Origin: Microbacterium sp. Root166 | GTDB lineage: Bacteria > Actinomycetota > Actinomycetes > Actinomycetales > Microbacteriaceae | Reading direction: 5' to 3' | NCBI RefSeq assembly: GCF_001427145.1 | Contig: NZ_LMGL01000002.1 | Location: 701,442-765,441, forward strand | DNA length: 64,000 bases | Part shown: positions 17,822-27,342 of the stretch, in pieces | Position numbering within the stretch: position 1 is the stretch's first letter | Layout: each line of letters opens with the position of its first letter | Notes under the pieces: model-generated | The model's database searches: none | The model's input: the letters and a program-made list of their open reading frames with translations, nothing else | Told to the model about the DNA's origin: nothing | Position numbers and translations under genes: made by a program

Positions 17822-18913
17822 ATGACCACCGAAACGACCGACCGGCGGCGCCACGCACCGGAGCCCGACCACCCGGACAAGCCCGATTCCCCCGGCGATA
17901 TCACGAAGCCCTCGTGGAAGTACGTGCTCGGCAAGACGGTCCGCGAGTTCAACGACGATCAGTGCACCGATCTCGCCGCCGCCCTGACGTACTACGGCGT
18001 GCTGTCGCTGTTTCCGGGCCTGCTCGCGGTCTTCTCGCTGCTCGGCGTGCTGGGCCAGGGCGACGACGCGGTCGACACGGTCCTCGGGGTGGTCGAGTCG
18101 GTCGCGCCAGGCGACACGGCCGAGGCGCTGCGCGGCCCGGTCGAGCAGCTGGCCGAGTCGCCGGCGGCGGGGTTCGCCCTGGTCTTCGGCATCGTGCTGG
18201 CGATCTGGTCGGCGTCCGGCTACGTCGGCGCGTTCGGGCGGGCGATGAACCGCATCTACGAGATCGACGAGGGCCGCCCCTTCTGGAAGCTCCGGCCGCT
18301 GCAGCTGGTCGTCACCGTCATCACCGTGCTCCTCGTCACCGCGGCGCTGGTCATGCTGGTGGTCAGCGGGCCGGTGGCCGATGCCATCGGCGCAGCTCTC
18401 GGCCTCGGGACGACGGTGACGACGGTCTGGGACATCGTGAAGTGGCCGGTTCTCGCCCTCGTCGTGGTGATGATCCTCGCGATCCTCTACTACGCGACGC
18501 CCAACGCGAAGCAGCCGAAGTTCCGCTGGATCAGCATCGGCGCCGTCCTGGCAATCGTGATCCTCGCGCTGGCGACCACGGCCTTCGCGCTCTATGTGGC
18601 GAACTTCTCGAACTACGACCGGACGTACGGCTCGCTCGCCGGCGTCATCGTGTTCCTGCTGTGGCTGTGGATCGCCAACCTGGCGCTGCTGTTCGGAGCC
18701 GAGTTCGACGCGGAGCTCGAACGCGGCCGCCAACTGCAGGCCGGGATCGCCGCCGAGGAGCAGATCCAGCTTCCGCCGCGCGACACCCGCAAGAGCGACA
18801 AGGCGGCCGAGAAGGAGCGCGAAGACATCGAGACCGGCCGGCGCCTTCGCGAGCAGCACGACGACGACGATGAGACGGATGCCGAGTCCGCCTCGACCAC
18901 GAAGAGGAAGTGA
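17822..18913 (+). CDS. YihY/BrkB-family membrane protein
   Basis: 363-residue polytopic inner-membrane protein. The N-terminal LAAALTYYGVLSLFPGLLAVFSLLG and the later WSASGYVGAFGRAMNRIYE and NYDRTYGSLAGVIVFLLWLWIANLALLFGAEFD stretches define the family, with about six helices. The charged N- and C-terminal tails (Lys/Glu/Asp-rich after residue 300) are cytoplasmic in related proteins. The family was once called ribonuclease BN but has no shown nuclease role. GGAAGG lies before the ATG. The DUF2231 gene follows by 4 bp. Confidence 0.9.
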   Translation: MTTETTDRRRHAPEPDHPDKPDSPGDITKPSWKYVLGKTVREFNDDQCTDLAAALTYYGVLSLFPGLLAVFSLLGVLGQGDDAVDTVLGVVESVAPGDTAEALRGPVEQLAESPAAGFALVFGIVLAIWSASGYVGAFGRAMNRIYEIDEGRPFWKLRPLQLVVTVITVLLVTAALVMLVVSGPVADAIGAALGLGTTVTTVWDIVKWPVLALVVVMILAILYYATPNAKQPKFRWISIGAVLAIVILALATTAFALYVANFSNYDRTYGSLAGVIVFLLWLWIANLALLFGAEFDAELERGRQLQAGIAAEEQIQLPPRDTRKSDKAAEKEREDIETGRRLREQHDDDDETDAESASTTKRK

Positions 18914-18917
18914 CGCC

Positions 18918-19424
18918 ATGGAACGACGCACAGCGCAGGACCGGGCCAAGCGGCCGCGTTCGATCATCGCGGGACCGTACGGACACCCGTTCCACCCGAT
19001 CCTCGTGACCATTCCGATCGGCACTTGGGTCGCGAGCATCGTGTTCGACATCATCGCCTTCGTCGCCGACGACCCGACACCCTACCTGGTCGGGGCGAAC
19101 GTGCTCATCCTGATCGGCATCCTCGGCGCACTGGTGGCCGCCGTGTTCGGCTTCCTCGACTACTCGCAGCTCGCGCGCGGCACGGCGGCCCGGAAGACCG
19201 CGACACTCCACATGGCGCTCAATCTCGGCGTCACGGTGCTGTTCGTCGTGAACCTGCTCGTCCGGTGGTCCGCCGACGACGACGATGTGAGCGTGATCGG
19301 CTTCGTCCTCAGCCTCGTCGGTCTCGCCGCACTGGGAGTCTCAGGCTGGCTGGGCGGCAAGCTCGCGTACCACTACGGCGTGCGCGTGGCCGACGAGCGC
19401 ACGCAGGCCGAGGGATTTCAGTGA
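18918..19424 (+). CDS. DUF2231-family membrane protein
   Basis: 168 residues with four membrane helices and the N-terminal HPFHPILVTIPIGTWVASIVFD motif of the DUF2231 family (function unknown). It begins 4 bp after the YihY gene, so the two are one operon. Its 3' end overlaps the convergent SDR gene by 7 bp. Confidence 0.88.
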   Translation: MERRTAQDRAKRPRSIIAGPYGHPFHPILVTIPIGTWVASIVFDIIAFVADDPTPYLVGANVLILIGILGALVAAVFGFLDYSQLARGTAARKTATLHMALNLGVTVLFVVNLLVRWSADDDDVSVIGFVLSLVGLAALGVSGWLGGKLAYHYGVRVADERTQAEGFQ

Positions 19425-20380
19425 GCCGCTGACCCTCGCACGCGCGCCAGCGCGCTGAGCACCACCGCCGCCAGCAGAGCGAGCACGGCGAAGCGCGGTA
19501 CCGGCCGGCGCCACCCTCCCGCAGCGGCGGCCGCGTCAGCCGGCGGATCGAACACCGTTCCATCGGTGAGTTCGGCGCCGTGGCCGCGCAGCTCGACGTG
19601 GTCCTTCGTGAACCGGGTGAGCGCGTCGTACGCGCGCGGCGTGAACCGATGCAGCGGAATGGCGCTGCGCTGCAGCTGCCCCACCGACGTCGCGAACCGC
19701 GCGCGATGCGGCGCCCGCTCGATGGCCCGGGCGACACGTCGCGGCGAAGACGCCGGCGGCAGCGGATGAACGCTCCGGCCGGTGAAGTTCGCGGCGTGCT
19801 GGTAGATCGGGGTGTCGATCGTGGAGGGAAGGACGACTCGCACACGGATGCCGCTTCCCCGCAGCTCGGCACGGAGGACCTCGGCGAAGCCCAGCAGTCC
19901 CCACTTGGCGGTGATGTACGGGGCGAGCGCCGGCGAGGTCACCCGCGAGTACAGCGACCCGACGAGTACGAGCGCGCCGCTGCCCTGCCGCCGGAAGTAC
20001 GGGAGCACCGCGCGCGCGCCGTGCACCTGACCCATCAGGTTCGTCTCGACGACCTGGCGGAAGACCCGCGCCGGAGTCTGCTCGAACGTCCCATAGCTGA
20101 AGACCCCGGCGTTCCCCACCCACACATCGATGCGCCCGTACGCCGCGACGGCGCCCGCCGCGAGGGCGCGGACCGCTCCCTCTTCGGAGACGTCGGTCGG
20201 GATCACTTCGACGATCGCTCCCAGCTCGCGGCACTCCTCCGCGACGGTCTCCAGCGCCTGGCGACTGCGCGAGGCGAGCACGAGCCGGGCGCCGCGCCGG
20301 GCATACACGCGCGCCGTCTCGCGCCCGATGCCGCTGGAAGCGCCGGTGATGACGACCACCGGCCCCCGCGCCGACGTCAT
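19418..20380 (-). CDS. SDR-family oxidoreductase
   Basis: 320 residues. GASSGIGRE at 13-21 is the cofactor motif; NAGVFSYG, the catalytic Ser in LVGSLYS and YITAKWG give the Ser-Tyr-Lys set. The C-terminal ~100 residues, ending in a hydrophobic helix (FAVLALLAAVVLSAL), exceed a minimal SDR and suggest membrane association. The substrate is unknown. It overlaps the small acidic gene upstream by 4 bp. Confidence 0.87.
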   Translation of the reverse strand: MTSARGPVVVITGASSGIGRETARVYARRGARLVLASRSRQALETVAEECRELGAIVEVIPTDVSEEGAVRALAAGAVAAYGRIDVWVGNAGVFSYGTFEQTPARVFRQVVETNLMGQVHGARAVLPYFRRQGSGALVLVGSLYSRVTSPALAPYITAKWGLLGFAEVLRAELRGSGIRVRVVLPSTIDTPIYQHAANFTGRSVHPLPPASSPRRVARAIERAPHRARFATSVGQLQRSAIPLHRFTPRAYDALTRFTKDHVELRGHGAELTDGTVFDPPADAAAAAGGWRRPVPRFAVLALLAAVVLSALARVRGSAAH

Positions 20381-20601
20381 GGGTGCGTCACCGCGTCCCG
20401 GCCGGGGAGGTTCACGTCGCCGGGGTCTACGTCGACGTCGCCCGCATCATCGGGTCCTCCGGTGCCGGGCGCGACGTTGACGTCGGCAGGATCGATGTCG
20501 TCATCGATGGTGTCGGGCAGCGGATCGCGCTGCTTGTGCTGCGTCTCGGTCTCGCTCGCCGGGCTGTAGCTCGTGTCCTTGCGGAGGTTCTCGGTGTCCA
20601 T
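20377..20601 (-). CDS. Small acidic hypothetical protein
   Basis: 74 residues, very rich in Asp, Pro and Gly, with repeated D-P-x-D-V-N/D units (DPADVNVAP, VDVDPGDVNLP); probably disordered. The ATG at 20601 is preferred over an upstream in-frame start that adds a Ser/Arg-rich stretch. Coupled by a 4-bp overlap to the SDR gene. No family recognised. Confidence 0.6.
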   Translation of the reverse strand: MDTENLRKDTSYSPASETETQHKQRDPLPDTIDDDIDPADVNVAPGTGGPDDAGDVDVDPGDVNLPGRDAVTHP

Positions 20602-20675
20602 GAGTGCGACGCTACGAGCGCCGGACGATGAGCACCGGCCCCTTGACATCTCGGCCGGCTTCGGCGAAAGCGAGC

Positions 20676-22154
20676 TCAGATCCGCGGCGACAGGTCGGGG
20701 ATCGCCCGCGAGCCGAAGTCATGACGCAGGGCGCTGCGCGCGGCGAACCACCCGACCAGCCCGTGGACGCCGGGCCCCGGGGATGCCGACGCCGACGCCA
20801 GGTACACGCCGGGGATCGGTGTGCGCCACGGGTCGGGGCTGAGCACGGGGCGCCGCACGATCTGGAACAGGCTGGGTGCGCCGGCCGCGATGTCGCCGCC
20901 GGGATAGTTGGGATTGTGCCGCTCGACCTCGACGGCGTTGCGAGAGCTCGTCGCCAGGATGGTGTCGCGGAAGCCCGGCGCGAACCGCTCGATCTGCCCG
21001 ATCACGGCCTCCTGCCGGTCCGCCGTGCTGCCCGCGGGGACGTGCGTATACGTCCAGAGCGTATGCTGACCCGCCGGGGCCCGCGTCGCGTCGAAGGTCG
21101 ACGGCTGCGAGACGAGCACATACGGCCGCTCGGGCAGCTGTCCGCGATTGACCGCGTTCTCGGCATACGCGATTTCGCCACGTGTGCCGCCGACGTGGAC
21201 GGTGCCGGCCGCGTGCACCTCGGGGTTGGTCCACGGCACGGGACCGCTCAGCGCGAAGTCGACCTTCGCGACGCCGCCGCCATAGCGGAAGCCCTCCAGT
21301 GCGCGGCGATAGCGTGCCGGAACAGTCTCGCCCGCGAGGCGCAGGAGGGCTCGCGGGGTGACGTCGAGGAGGGTCACCCGCGCCGCCGGCAGGGCGGCGA
21401 GCGAGGTGACCTCGTGATCGAGCACCAGTTCACCGCCGTGGGCGCGGAGGTCGTCGACCATCGCGTCGACGATGGCCTGACTGCCGCCGACTGGGATGGG
21501 CCAGCCCCGGGAGTGCGCGTAAGCGCCCAGCGCGAGGCCGGCGCCGGCTGCGGCGATGCTGGGCTGCGGCAGGATCGTGTGCGCGGCGACGCCGGTAAGA
21601 AGCGCCGGAGCCGCGTCTTCGCGGAATCGCCGGTTCCAGGCGGGGCTCCCCTGCTCCAGAGCACGGAGCCCGAAGGACACCGCCGTGGCCGGATCGGCGG
21701 GAACTCGCAGGAGCGAGGAGCCGGTGAAGTCGGCCACCTCCGTCGAGTGCTCGACGAGTGGCCGCATAAGCTGCTCGTACTCCGGACCGTCGGCGCCCAG
21801 GGCGTCGCGCGTGCGCGCGAGGTCCCGGTAGGCGAGGCCCGCCCGTCCGCCGTCGAGGGGATGCGCGAACGAGAGCTCGGGCGTGATGAACTCGACCCGG
21901 TCGCGCAGTCCGAACTCCCGGAAGAATCGCGACTCGAACGCCATCGGATGCACGGCCGAGCAGACGTCGTGCGCGAACCCGGGAAGGGTGAGCTCGCGGG
22001 TCGCGGCGCCTCCCCCTGCCTGGTCGGCCCGCTCGTACACGCGAACGGACAGTCCGGCGCGTGCGAGGGTGACGGCCGCCGCCAGCCCGTTCGGGCCGGC
22101 GCCGACGACGATTGCATCGAGATCGGTCCCGGATCTGCGCGCATCGCGGCTCAC
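20676..22154 (-). CDS. FAD-dependent oxidoreductase, phytoene-desaturase-like
   Basis: 492 residues with the N-terminal dinucleotide-binding motif [21 protein letters not shown] (16-36) and EQAGG-like [10 protein letters not shown], then the C-terminal [24 protein letters not shown] contact. The family includes carotenoid desaturases and animal-type retinol saturases, but no other crt gene is nearby, so the role is open. It overlaps the SRPBCC gene by 4 bp and shares its operon. Confidence 0.87.
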   Translation of the reverse strand: MSRDARRSGTDLDAIVVGAGPNGLAAAVTLARAGLSVRVYERADQAGGGAATRELTLPGFAHDVCSAVHPMAFESRFFREFGLRDRVEFITPELSFAHPLDGGRAGLAYRDLARTRDALGADGPEYEQLMRPLVEHSTEVADFTGSSLLRVPADPATAVSFGLRALEQGSPAWNRRFREDAAPALLTGVAAHTILPQPSIAAAGAGLALGAYAHSRGWPIPVGGSQAIVDAMVDDLRAHGGELVLDHEVTSLAALPAARVTLLDVTPRALLRLAGETVPARYRRALEGFRYGGGVAKVDFALSGPVPWTNPEVHAAGTVHVGGTRGEIAYAENAVNRGQLPERPYVLVSQPSTFDATRAPAGQHTLWTYTHVPAGSTADRQEAVIGQIERFAPGFRDTILATSSRNAVEVERHNPNYPGGDIAAGAPSLFQIVRRPVLSPDPWRTPIPGVYLASASASPGPGVHGLVGWFAARSALRHDFGSRAIPDLSPRI

Positions 22155-22657
22155 GTGATCGTCGTCTCCTCTTCGCCGCTGTCGGCCATCTCCTGCTCGG
22201 CGCTGGTGGCGCCCAGGCGACGAATCGCTCGTCCCTCCGCAAGATACGCCAAACGGTGCAGGGTCTCGTCATTGCGCCAGTGCAGCGCGACATCCATCAG
22301 CGGTTCGGGCAGCCAGCGCCCGGGCCCGGCGATGGCCTCCTCCTGCAGCCGCACGACGCAGCCTTCGCCGCGAGGCTTCACGTCGATCGTGACGCGTGCC
22401 TCGCCGATCGGCCAACCGCGGGCGCGCATCACGATGTGTCGCGGCGGGATGCACTCCTCGACCACGGTCTTGTCGTTGATGAGCGCGGGCCAGACGCCGA
22501 ACGAGTGGTGCAGCTCCGAGCCTGCGAGGGGCCAGCTGTCGTCGACCTCGCGCATGCGCGAGGCTCCCACCACCCAGGACGGGTACAGCCAGCCGTCGCC
22601 GAGCACGCCGAAGACGTCGTCCGGCGTGCATTTCAGCACTCTCACGTTACGGGCCAT
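22151..22657 (-). CDS. SRPBCC-family protein
   Basis: 168 residues with the START-like fold pattern: N-terminal [33 protein letters not shown], then [30 protein letters not shown]. Such proteins bind hydrophobic ligands. The start at 22657 is chosen from the family N terminus; upstream in-frame sequence is low complexity. Translationally coupled to the flavoprotein, so it may present that enzyme's substrate (inference). Confidence 0.82.
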   Translation of the reverse strand: MARNVRVLKCTPDDVFGVLGDGWLYPSWVVGASRMREVDDSWPLAGSELHHSFGVWPALINDKTVVEECIPPRHIVMRARGWPIGEARVTIDVKPRGEGCVVRLQEEAIAGPGRWLPEPLMDVALHWRNDETLHRLAYLAEGRAIRRLGATSAEQEMADSGEEETTIT

Positions 22658-22661
22658 CGGA

Positions 22662-22871
22662 TCACTCCCCTGCGTCGTCGATGGTTTCGACGCCAGGCCC
22701 CGGGCCGGGGCGAACCGCCGCCGTGTCGGCGATGTCGATGCGGGTGACTCCGTCGCCGTCCGAGACCGTGATCCTCGGAGCCGCATCCGCCTCGGTGGAG
22801 CCCTCGGCGCGCAGCAGCTGGTCGCGGCGCTTGTCTTCGTCGGTCATCTCGTGTGCGGTCGGATCGGTCAT
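22662..22871 (-). CDS. Small hypothetical protein
   Basis: 69 charged residues, no hydrophobic segment; DEDKRRDQLLRAEG near residues 11-24 could be a short helix. Begins MTDPTAHEM and ends 4 bp before the SRPBCC gene, so it is probably the first gene of that operon. No family recognised. Confidence 0.55.
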   Translation of the reverse strand: MTDPTAHEMTDEDKRRDQLLRAEGSTEADAAPRITVSDGDGVTRIDIADTAAVRPGPGPGVETIDDAGE

Positions 22872-23060
22872 GAGTTCACGCTACGAGGCGGGTGCGAAGT
22901 GCGAAGCGCCCTGGATCCGTCGACCCGAACGTGCTAGACGAAGCTGCTCGGTTTCGCCAGGGGGTCGCCGGTATCGCGACCCGTGCATAGCGTGGCCCCC
23001 GCAGCGACCACCCTGGCCGCGTGTCCATCCTCGCCACACCCGAGAGGAAGAGGAGCAGAC

Positions 23061-23420
23061 ATGTCCACATCATGGGACGCATGGAACTACCGCGAGTCCG
23101 CCGGCAGGAGCCCCGATTCAGGCAGCATGGTGGGCTACCACGTGCACGCCACCGACGGTGACATCGGCAAGATCGACGAGGCCAGCGACGACGTCGGCAC
23201 CAGCCGCATCGTCGTCGATACCGGCCCGTGGATCTTCGGCCGGAAGGTCGTCCTTCCCGCCGGCACCGTGCAGCGCGTCGATGACGATGACCGGACGGTC
23301 TATGTCGACCTGACGAAGGACCAGATCAAGGACTCTCCGGAGTTGGACGAGTCCACCACCTACGACGACCCGGCCTACAGAGACAGTCTCGACACGTACT
23401 ACGGCGGCTTCTACAGGTGA
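23061..23420 (+). CDS. PRC-barrel domain protein
   Basis: 119 residues with a PRC-barrel core (GYHVHATDGDIGKIDEAS...RKVVLPAGTVQRVDDDDRTVYVDLTKDQIKDSPE), a small beta-barrel found in ribosome-maturation, photosynthesis and stress proteins. An aromatic C-terminal tail (YRDSLDTYYGGFYR) is typical of actinobacterial stress-type members. GAGGAAGAGGAG precedes the ATG, and a strong terminator follows. Confidence 0.85.
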   Translation: MSTSWDAWNYRESAGRSPDSGSMVGYHVHATDGDIGKIDEASDDVGTSRIVVDTGPWIFGRKVVLPAGTVQRVDDDDRTVYVDLTKDQIKDSPELDESTTYDDPAYRDSLDTYYGGFYR

Positions 23421-23427
23421 GAACAGA

Positions 23428-23470
23428 AAAGGCCCGGGATCCGCGGAACTCCGCGGATCTCGGGCCTTTC
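23428..23470. terminator. Strong bidirectional terminator; probably also the original ssrA terminator
   Basis: GGCCCGGGATCCGCGG pairs with CCGCGGATCTCGGGCC around a short loop, with an A run on the left and a T run on the right, so it can act on both strands. It ends the PRC-barrel gene. It also lies 17 bp from attL, where ssrA transcription (minus strand) would have arrived before the element inserted. Confidence 0.85.
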
Positions 23471-23486
23471 TTCGCGACAGCGGCGT

Positions 23487-23510
23487 TGGTGGAGATGGGG
23501 GGGAATCGAA
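23487..23510. repeat. attL, left copy of the ssrA 3' end
   Basis: TGGTGGAGAT followed by seven G and AATCGAA. attR (43345-43367) is the same with six G. The flanking GACAGCGG (23476-23483) is also repeated next to attR (43336-43343). The similarity ends after AATCGAA, where ssrA continues but the element does not. From 23421 to 23782 there is no gene: only the terminator, attL and arm-like repeats. Confidence 0.85.
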
Positions 23511-23605
23511 TGACGCTGAAGGCATGGGATCGGGGGACATCAACCCGCGAAAACCTCGGAATCACGCGGCTCCCAGGCGCATGCGCCGACAAGCACCTGC
23601 ATTGA

Positions 23606-23649
23606 AAATCGCCCACATTCAGAGCAAACGCGGGCGATTTGTGGGCGAT
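23606..23649. repeat. Candidate integrase arm-type sites, left
   Basis: Copies of a motif close to TTTGTGGGCGAT: an inverted copy at 23608-23617 (ATCGCCCACA) and the direct pair GGGCGATTTGTGGGCGAT at 23632-23649. The same 18-mer occurs at 43237-43254 near the other end. In the circular form these would flank the att core on both sides, as arm sites of lambda-type integrases do. Confidence 0.65.
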
Positions 23650-23782
23650 CCGACGGAGGCTAACCTCGACATCGACTTGGCGCTCGCCACCGTGCGCATG
23701 AGACGTGGCAGCGCTCACCTGCCGGCCGACAGCTACAAGGCTACGCCGCTCAGCCAACCTAGGCCAGCCCTCAAGAGGCGAT

Positions 23783-24397
23783 TCAGCGCCCGATCGATGG
23801 CCCCGCAGGCCCGCTGCCGGGGACCTGGTGCGGCGACATCATGCGCTGTTGTTCCTCCTGCATTCGGTTGTACGTCTCTCGAGTGATCAGGTCGTTGGCA
23901 AGACCCTGCTGGCGTGCCTTCGCCATCAGGCGGGTCGCGGTGCTCACGCTGACCTCGAGCTCGTTGGCGACGAACTTGAGCGGTGCCAGGTTGACGGTGG
24001 CGGCGATCCGATAGAGGACAACCGCCTCGGTAATGGCCTCTTCGGTGGTGCGTCCGCCCGCCGCCCTCACGTCGTCCAGGTAGGCAGAGAAGGACTTCGA
24101 CTCGCCCCCGTCGCGCGAAACCGAAACCACGCGCATCGCGGATGTTGCAACCGCCCACTGCACGCGCACCTCCCGCAACGTGAGTGCCGTGACCTCGTCG
24201 CCTTCACCGCTTCGGTCGAGGCGCACGGAAGCCGCCACTGCTCGGCGCAGCAACGGATCGTACTCTGCAGCGATTCTGACGGCGCCGGGGATGCCGGGCT
24301 CCCCCGTGACGACCGCATCCCAAGCCGTGGCGATGCTGATCCCGTCACCCACGTCGACTCGGCTCGGGGCGACCGACTCGAGGGCAAGCTCGCTCAT
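23783..24397 (-). CDS. Helix-turn-helix protein, probable element regulator
   Basis: 204 residues from the chosen ATG. The C-terminal third has a clear HTH (LKFVANELEVSVSTATRLMAKARQQGLANDLI) followed by a Met/Gln-rich tail; the N-terminal two thirds are of unknown fold. It is divergent from the excisionase-like gene, so it may control excision. The start is uncertain: in-frame ATGs at 24463 and 24454 are also possible, none with a clear ribosome site. Confidence 0.6.
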   Translation of the reverse strand: MSELALESVAPSRVDVGDGISIATAWDAVVTGEPGIPGAVRIAAEYDPLLRRAVAASVRLDRSGEGDEVTALTLREVRVQWAVATSAMRVVSVSRDGGESKSFSAYLDDVRAAGGRTTEEAITEAVVLYRIAATVNLAPLKFVANELEVSVSTATRLMAKARQQGLANDLITRETYNRMQEEQQRMMSPHQVPGSGPAGPSIGR

Positions 24398-24530
24398 ATC
24401 GGCGAGTCTGTCATGAGTCACAGCAGGGGGCAATCTATGTCGTGAGGAATTCATGTCGCGCATTGCTCGGAATAGGAGTACCGTGTGCGCAAGTGCTGTC
24501 ACGTATTGCGCAGGCAAAGGAGATGGACCG

Positions 24531-24710
24531 GTGAACAAGTCGCCACGGTCGCTCGCGTTGACGATGAAGGATGCTGCACAGCTCGTCGGCGTGGACTATC
24601 GCACAATCAAGCTCGGCATCGAAAGCGGGACAATCCCGACCGTCCAGCTCGGACCGAGGAGGATGATCCCGAGGGCCGCCCTGCTCAGGGTCTTCGGAGT
24701 CGATCCCTAA
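24531..24710 (+). CDS. Excisionase-like small HTH protein
   Basis: 59 residues with a MerR-like winged HTH of the excisionase type: LTMKDAAQLVGVDYRTIKLGIESGTIPTVQLGPRRMIPRAALLRVFG. The start is GTG, with AAGGAG 8 nt upstream. It is short, basic and placed near attL of an integrase-bearing element, all as expected for Xis. Two TGCGCA boxes (24486-24491 and 24507-24512) lie in its upstream region and might be operator sites. Confidence 0.75.
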   Translation: MNKSPRSLALTMKDAAQLVGVDYRTIKLGIESGTIPTVQLGPRRMIPRAALLRVFGVDP

Positions 24711-24962
24711 CTAGGGGTCGAGCGGTTGACTCCCCCACGGCACTAGCCACAGCGGCCAGTGTGGGTTCGCACGACCCCCTTGGCTCGGTGAGCTCCTCCC
24801 CCAATCGCAGCCCGGATAGGCAACCTCTCTGATGCATCGCAGCGGGCACCCTATTCGCGCAAGCCATTCGCTGTCACGGCCCTCGACGGCGCGGACTTCA
24901 GATGACCCAATAGAGGACCGACTCAAGCGCTCTGAGTCCAACCGGTATCGATCGTCGATGAG

Positions 24963-25145
24963 TCAGTCGCGGTAGCGCTGGGCCGGACGACGTTCTTCCT
25001 CGAGCTGCCGCGTGTAGGAGAGCATTCCGTGAGTGATCCCCAAACGGATCACGAGATAGATCAGCAGGAGGGTCACGATGAGCCCGAGCAGGCCGCTCGC
25101 AACAAGGACAATCCAGTAGTTCGGGTCCGTCGGATCAAGCAGCAT
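24963..25145 (-). CDS. Small single-span membrane protein
   Basis: 60 residues: short exterior N terminus, one long helix (WIVLVASGLLGLIVTLLLIYLVIRLGI, about 12-38) and a charged cytoplasmic tail. The ATG at 25145 follows GGTGAG; an in-frame ATG seven codons earlier lacks one. No family recognised. Confidence 0.5.
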   Translation of the reverse strand: MLLDPTDPNYWIVLVASGLLGLIVTLLLIYLVIRLGITHGMLSYTRQLEEERRPAQRYRD

Positions 25146-25286
25146 AGTTCTCACCGTAAGGGGCATGCCGCACGCTCGGAGGCGGCTCGCTGAGCGACCG
25201 TCTCTCGCGCACGCCTGGGCAGCGGAACCCAGCGAGCGCGCCGCGGTCGGGTCGCGACAGTCGCCGACGGCTCAGTAGCTGCCGTA

Positions 25287-25805
25287 TCACTCGGCCAAAT
25301 GTAATGGGAGGCCTAGTTCGCGTCGCGCGGCCTCATAGAACTTGTTACGAGCTTCCTCAGCGGCCACATACTCCCTTTCGATCTCCTGCTCAGTCGCTGG
25401 CGCGTTGCCAACAGCCCAGTGGTAGTACTGCCAGGAGATTCCATGCCAGGCACGCGCCGCCGCGATGACTTCGGGACCGCCTAAGAGCATGACTGACTCG
25501 AACTTCTGCGTGCGGTCAATCTCGTCCAACTCCAGCAACGGGATACCGGTTGCTCGTGTCAGTCGGACGAGGGTTGGATTCAGCCCGAGCTCGCCGAGGA
25601 TGCTTCGTGACCGCGTAATGACCTTTTTCACGCTCGCGGAGTACTCGGTGTACGCGACGATTCTTTGGTCGTGCCACCGAGTTGACTGTTCTCGCTCCCA
25701 GCGGGATCGTTCGACACCCTTGGTCGCCAGGTAAGTGCCAAACGCGCCGACAGCAACCGCCGCGACCGTGATGAAGCCCTGCACTGCTACAGCAACTGGA
25801 TCCAC
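25287..25805 (-). CDS. Membrane-anchored hypothetical protein
   Basis: 172 residues. One N-terminal helix (about 5-27, VAVQGFITVAAVAVGAFGTYLA) is followed by a charged, helical cytoplasmic domain with EREYVAAEEARNKFYEAARRELGLPL near the end, consistent with a coiled region. It resembles many single-span hypothetical proteins on actinobacterial mobile elements. Function unknown. The 305 bp from 25806 to 26110 hold no gene I can support. Confidence 0.6.
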   Translation of the reverse strand: MDPVAVAVQGFITVAAVAVGAFGTYLATKGVERSRWEREQSTRWHDQRIVAYTEYSASVKKVITRSRSILGELGLNPTLVRLTRATGIPLLELDEIDRTQKFESVMLLGGPEVIAAARAWHGISWQYYHWAVGNAPATEQEIEREYVAAEEARNKFYEAARRELGLPLHLAE

Positions 25806-26110
25806 AGCGTCACGCTATCGCCTCACGCGAGCGAGGCCAGCAAGACGAACTCGGCAATGCACGCCTCCACCTGTGCGAGACACCTCCGTGGCGTTGGGGG
25901 TTCCGGGCTCAGCCCGCAGCACGGATCAGAAGGTGGCCGCCGCTCGCGTGCGTGGACACGCCGCAGCGGTGCCCTCGGTCCGGAGCGCCCTCTGACGACC
26001 GGCTCTCGCGCACCGGCGGAGAGGTGGCGCACGCTTCCTGCTGAAATGGGGTGAGACGGTTTGGCGGTTCCTGTCATGTCTATGTGAGCACCCAGGATGA
26101 GGAGCACATG

Positions 26111-26734
26111 ATGACCGAACCCATTCAGTCCCTGCTTGCCGCCGCCGACCCGGTGTCCGGCGTTGAGGATGCGCGACTTCGCGGTCTCGTCCGCAGCATG
26201 GCCGATGATGTTCGAACCGCCGCGACGACCGAGCCGGCCGTGATGGCTCCGTGGTGGAAGCGACGGCGGGCGATCATCCCCCTTGGGATCGCAAGCGTTG
26301 TGGCGCTCACCGCTGCCGGGCTGCCGTTGACCATGGGTATCGATGGCATGCGGGTGGATCCCGACGCCGTAATCCCGATCGTTTACACGACCGACACCGG
26401 GGCAGACGTTAGTTGCCGATACGGGATCTACTTCGGCAATCCTGCCGACCGGAGCGCGCTCGACAAGCAGCTGGCCGCGTTCGTGAAGGATCACGATTGG
26501 ACCGGGATCGGTCAAGCGGCGTACGAATACGCGATCGCCAACCCGTTCGTTCCCGGGCGCGACGGTGGGTTGCAGTGGGACACGCAGCAAAATCGTGACG
26601 TGATGTCCCTCAACATTGCAATCTCTCACATGATTGAGGACGAGATCCCCGACGAACTGAGAAACGCCGACCCCGCAGTTTCCGGAGCGCTGGACAACAG
26701 CACCACCGATTGCACTACAGGGCAGCTCCACTGA
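26111..26734 (+). CDS. Membrane protein paired with an ECF sigma factor, possible anti-sigma factor
   Basis: 207 residues: a cytoplasmic N-terminal ~55 residues (LLAAADPVSGVEDARLRGLVRSM), one helix (about 62-83, RRAIIPLGIASVVALTAAGLPLTMGI) and an exterior domain with two Cys. The layout is that of an anti-sigma factor, but no zinc-binding HxxxCxxC is present. Its stop codon overlaps the ATG of the sigma gene (TGATG), so the two are coupled. GGAG lies 6 nt before the start; ATG at 26108 is the alternative. Confidence 0.65.
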   Translation: MTEPIQSLLAAADPVSGVEDARLRGLVRSMADDVRTAATTEPAVMAPWWKRRRAIIPLGIASVVALTAAGLPLTMGIDGMRVDPDAVIPIVYTTDTGADVSCRYGIYFGNPADRSALDKQLAAFVKDHDWTGIGQAAYEYAIANPFVPGRDGGLQWDTQQNRDVMSLNIAISHMIEDEIPDELRNADPAVSGALDNSTTDCTTGQLH

Positions 26735-27342
26735 TGCCTAAGGGTCAGCTCACCCCCGAACTTCGCGATTGGGTCGAGGTAGTCATCGCAGATAACGCCG
26801 ATGCGCTCCTGCGCTACTTGCGCCGCCGCGTTGACCAGCCGGAAGACGCAGCCGACCTCCTCGGCCGCGCCTTGCTGGCGATCTGGGAGAACGGAAACCG
26901 ACTCCCCACGACAGACCAAGACGCGCGGATGTGGTGCTTCGGCGTGGCCCGCAACGTCCTGCGAGAGCACTACCGGCAAACCGCCAAACAACTCGCGCTA
27001 GCCGATGGAATGCGTCAATACCTCCGCTCCAGGCCCCAGAAAAACGCGGCCGACACAGTCGCAGAAGCGCGGATGGCTTCCGACGCCCTCCGGCAAGCGT
27101 TGGTCACGCTCGACCCACGCTCGCGAGAGCTCGTCCTGCTGGTCCATTGGGACGGGTTCAGCATCGCCGAGGCCGCTCGCGTCCTCGGGATGAACGAGTC
27201 CTCTGCCCGTTCACGACACGCACGCACGCTACGCAGCCTAGAGAAGCAACTAGCGCAGGGACAGGTCGCCCCTGCTCCACAAGCGGGTAGTGAACCGCGC
27301 CCCGCGACCACCGCAGTCGAGTATGGGAGTCTCAGGCCATGA
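26734..27342 (+). CDS. ECF-type RNA polymerase sigma factor
   Basis: 202 residues. Region 2: NADALLRYLRRRVDQPEDAADLLGRALLAIWENGNRLP...ARMWCFGVARNVLREHYRQ. Region 4: ALVTLDPRSRELVLLVHWDGFSIAEAARVLGMNESSARSRHARTLRSLEKQL. It is carried on the mobile element, follows the membrane protein with a one-base overlap and runs into a small membrane protein with a 4-bp overlap. It may drive the run of exported genes downstream; no common promoter motif could be verified. Confidence 0.85.
   Translation: MPKGQLTPELRDWVEVVIADNADALLRYLRRRVDQPEDAADLLGRALLAIWENGNRLPTTDQDARMWCFGVARNVLREHYRQTAKQLALADGMRQYLRSRPQKNAADTVAEARMASDALRQALVTLDPRSRELVLLVHWDGFSIAEAARVLGMNESSARSRHARTLRSLEKQLAQGQVAPAPQAGSEPRPATTAVEYGSLRP

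Noticed and set aside
20676..22154. A carotenoid biosynthesis cluster
   Set aside because: Only one phytoene-desaturase-like gene; no synthase, cyclase or GGPP synthase beside it.
23476..23510. A second tmRNA or tRNA gene at the left boundary
   Set aside because: Only the last ~24 bp of ssrA match; no cloverleaf can be drawn.
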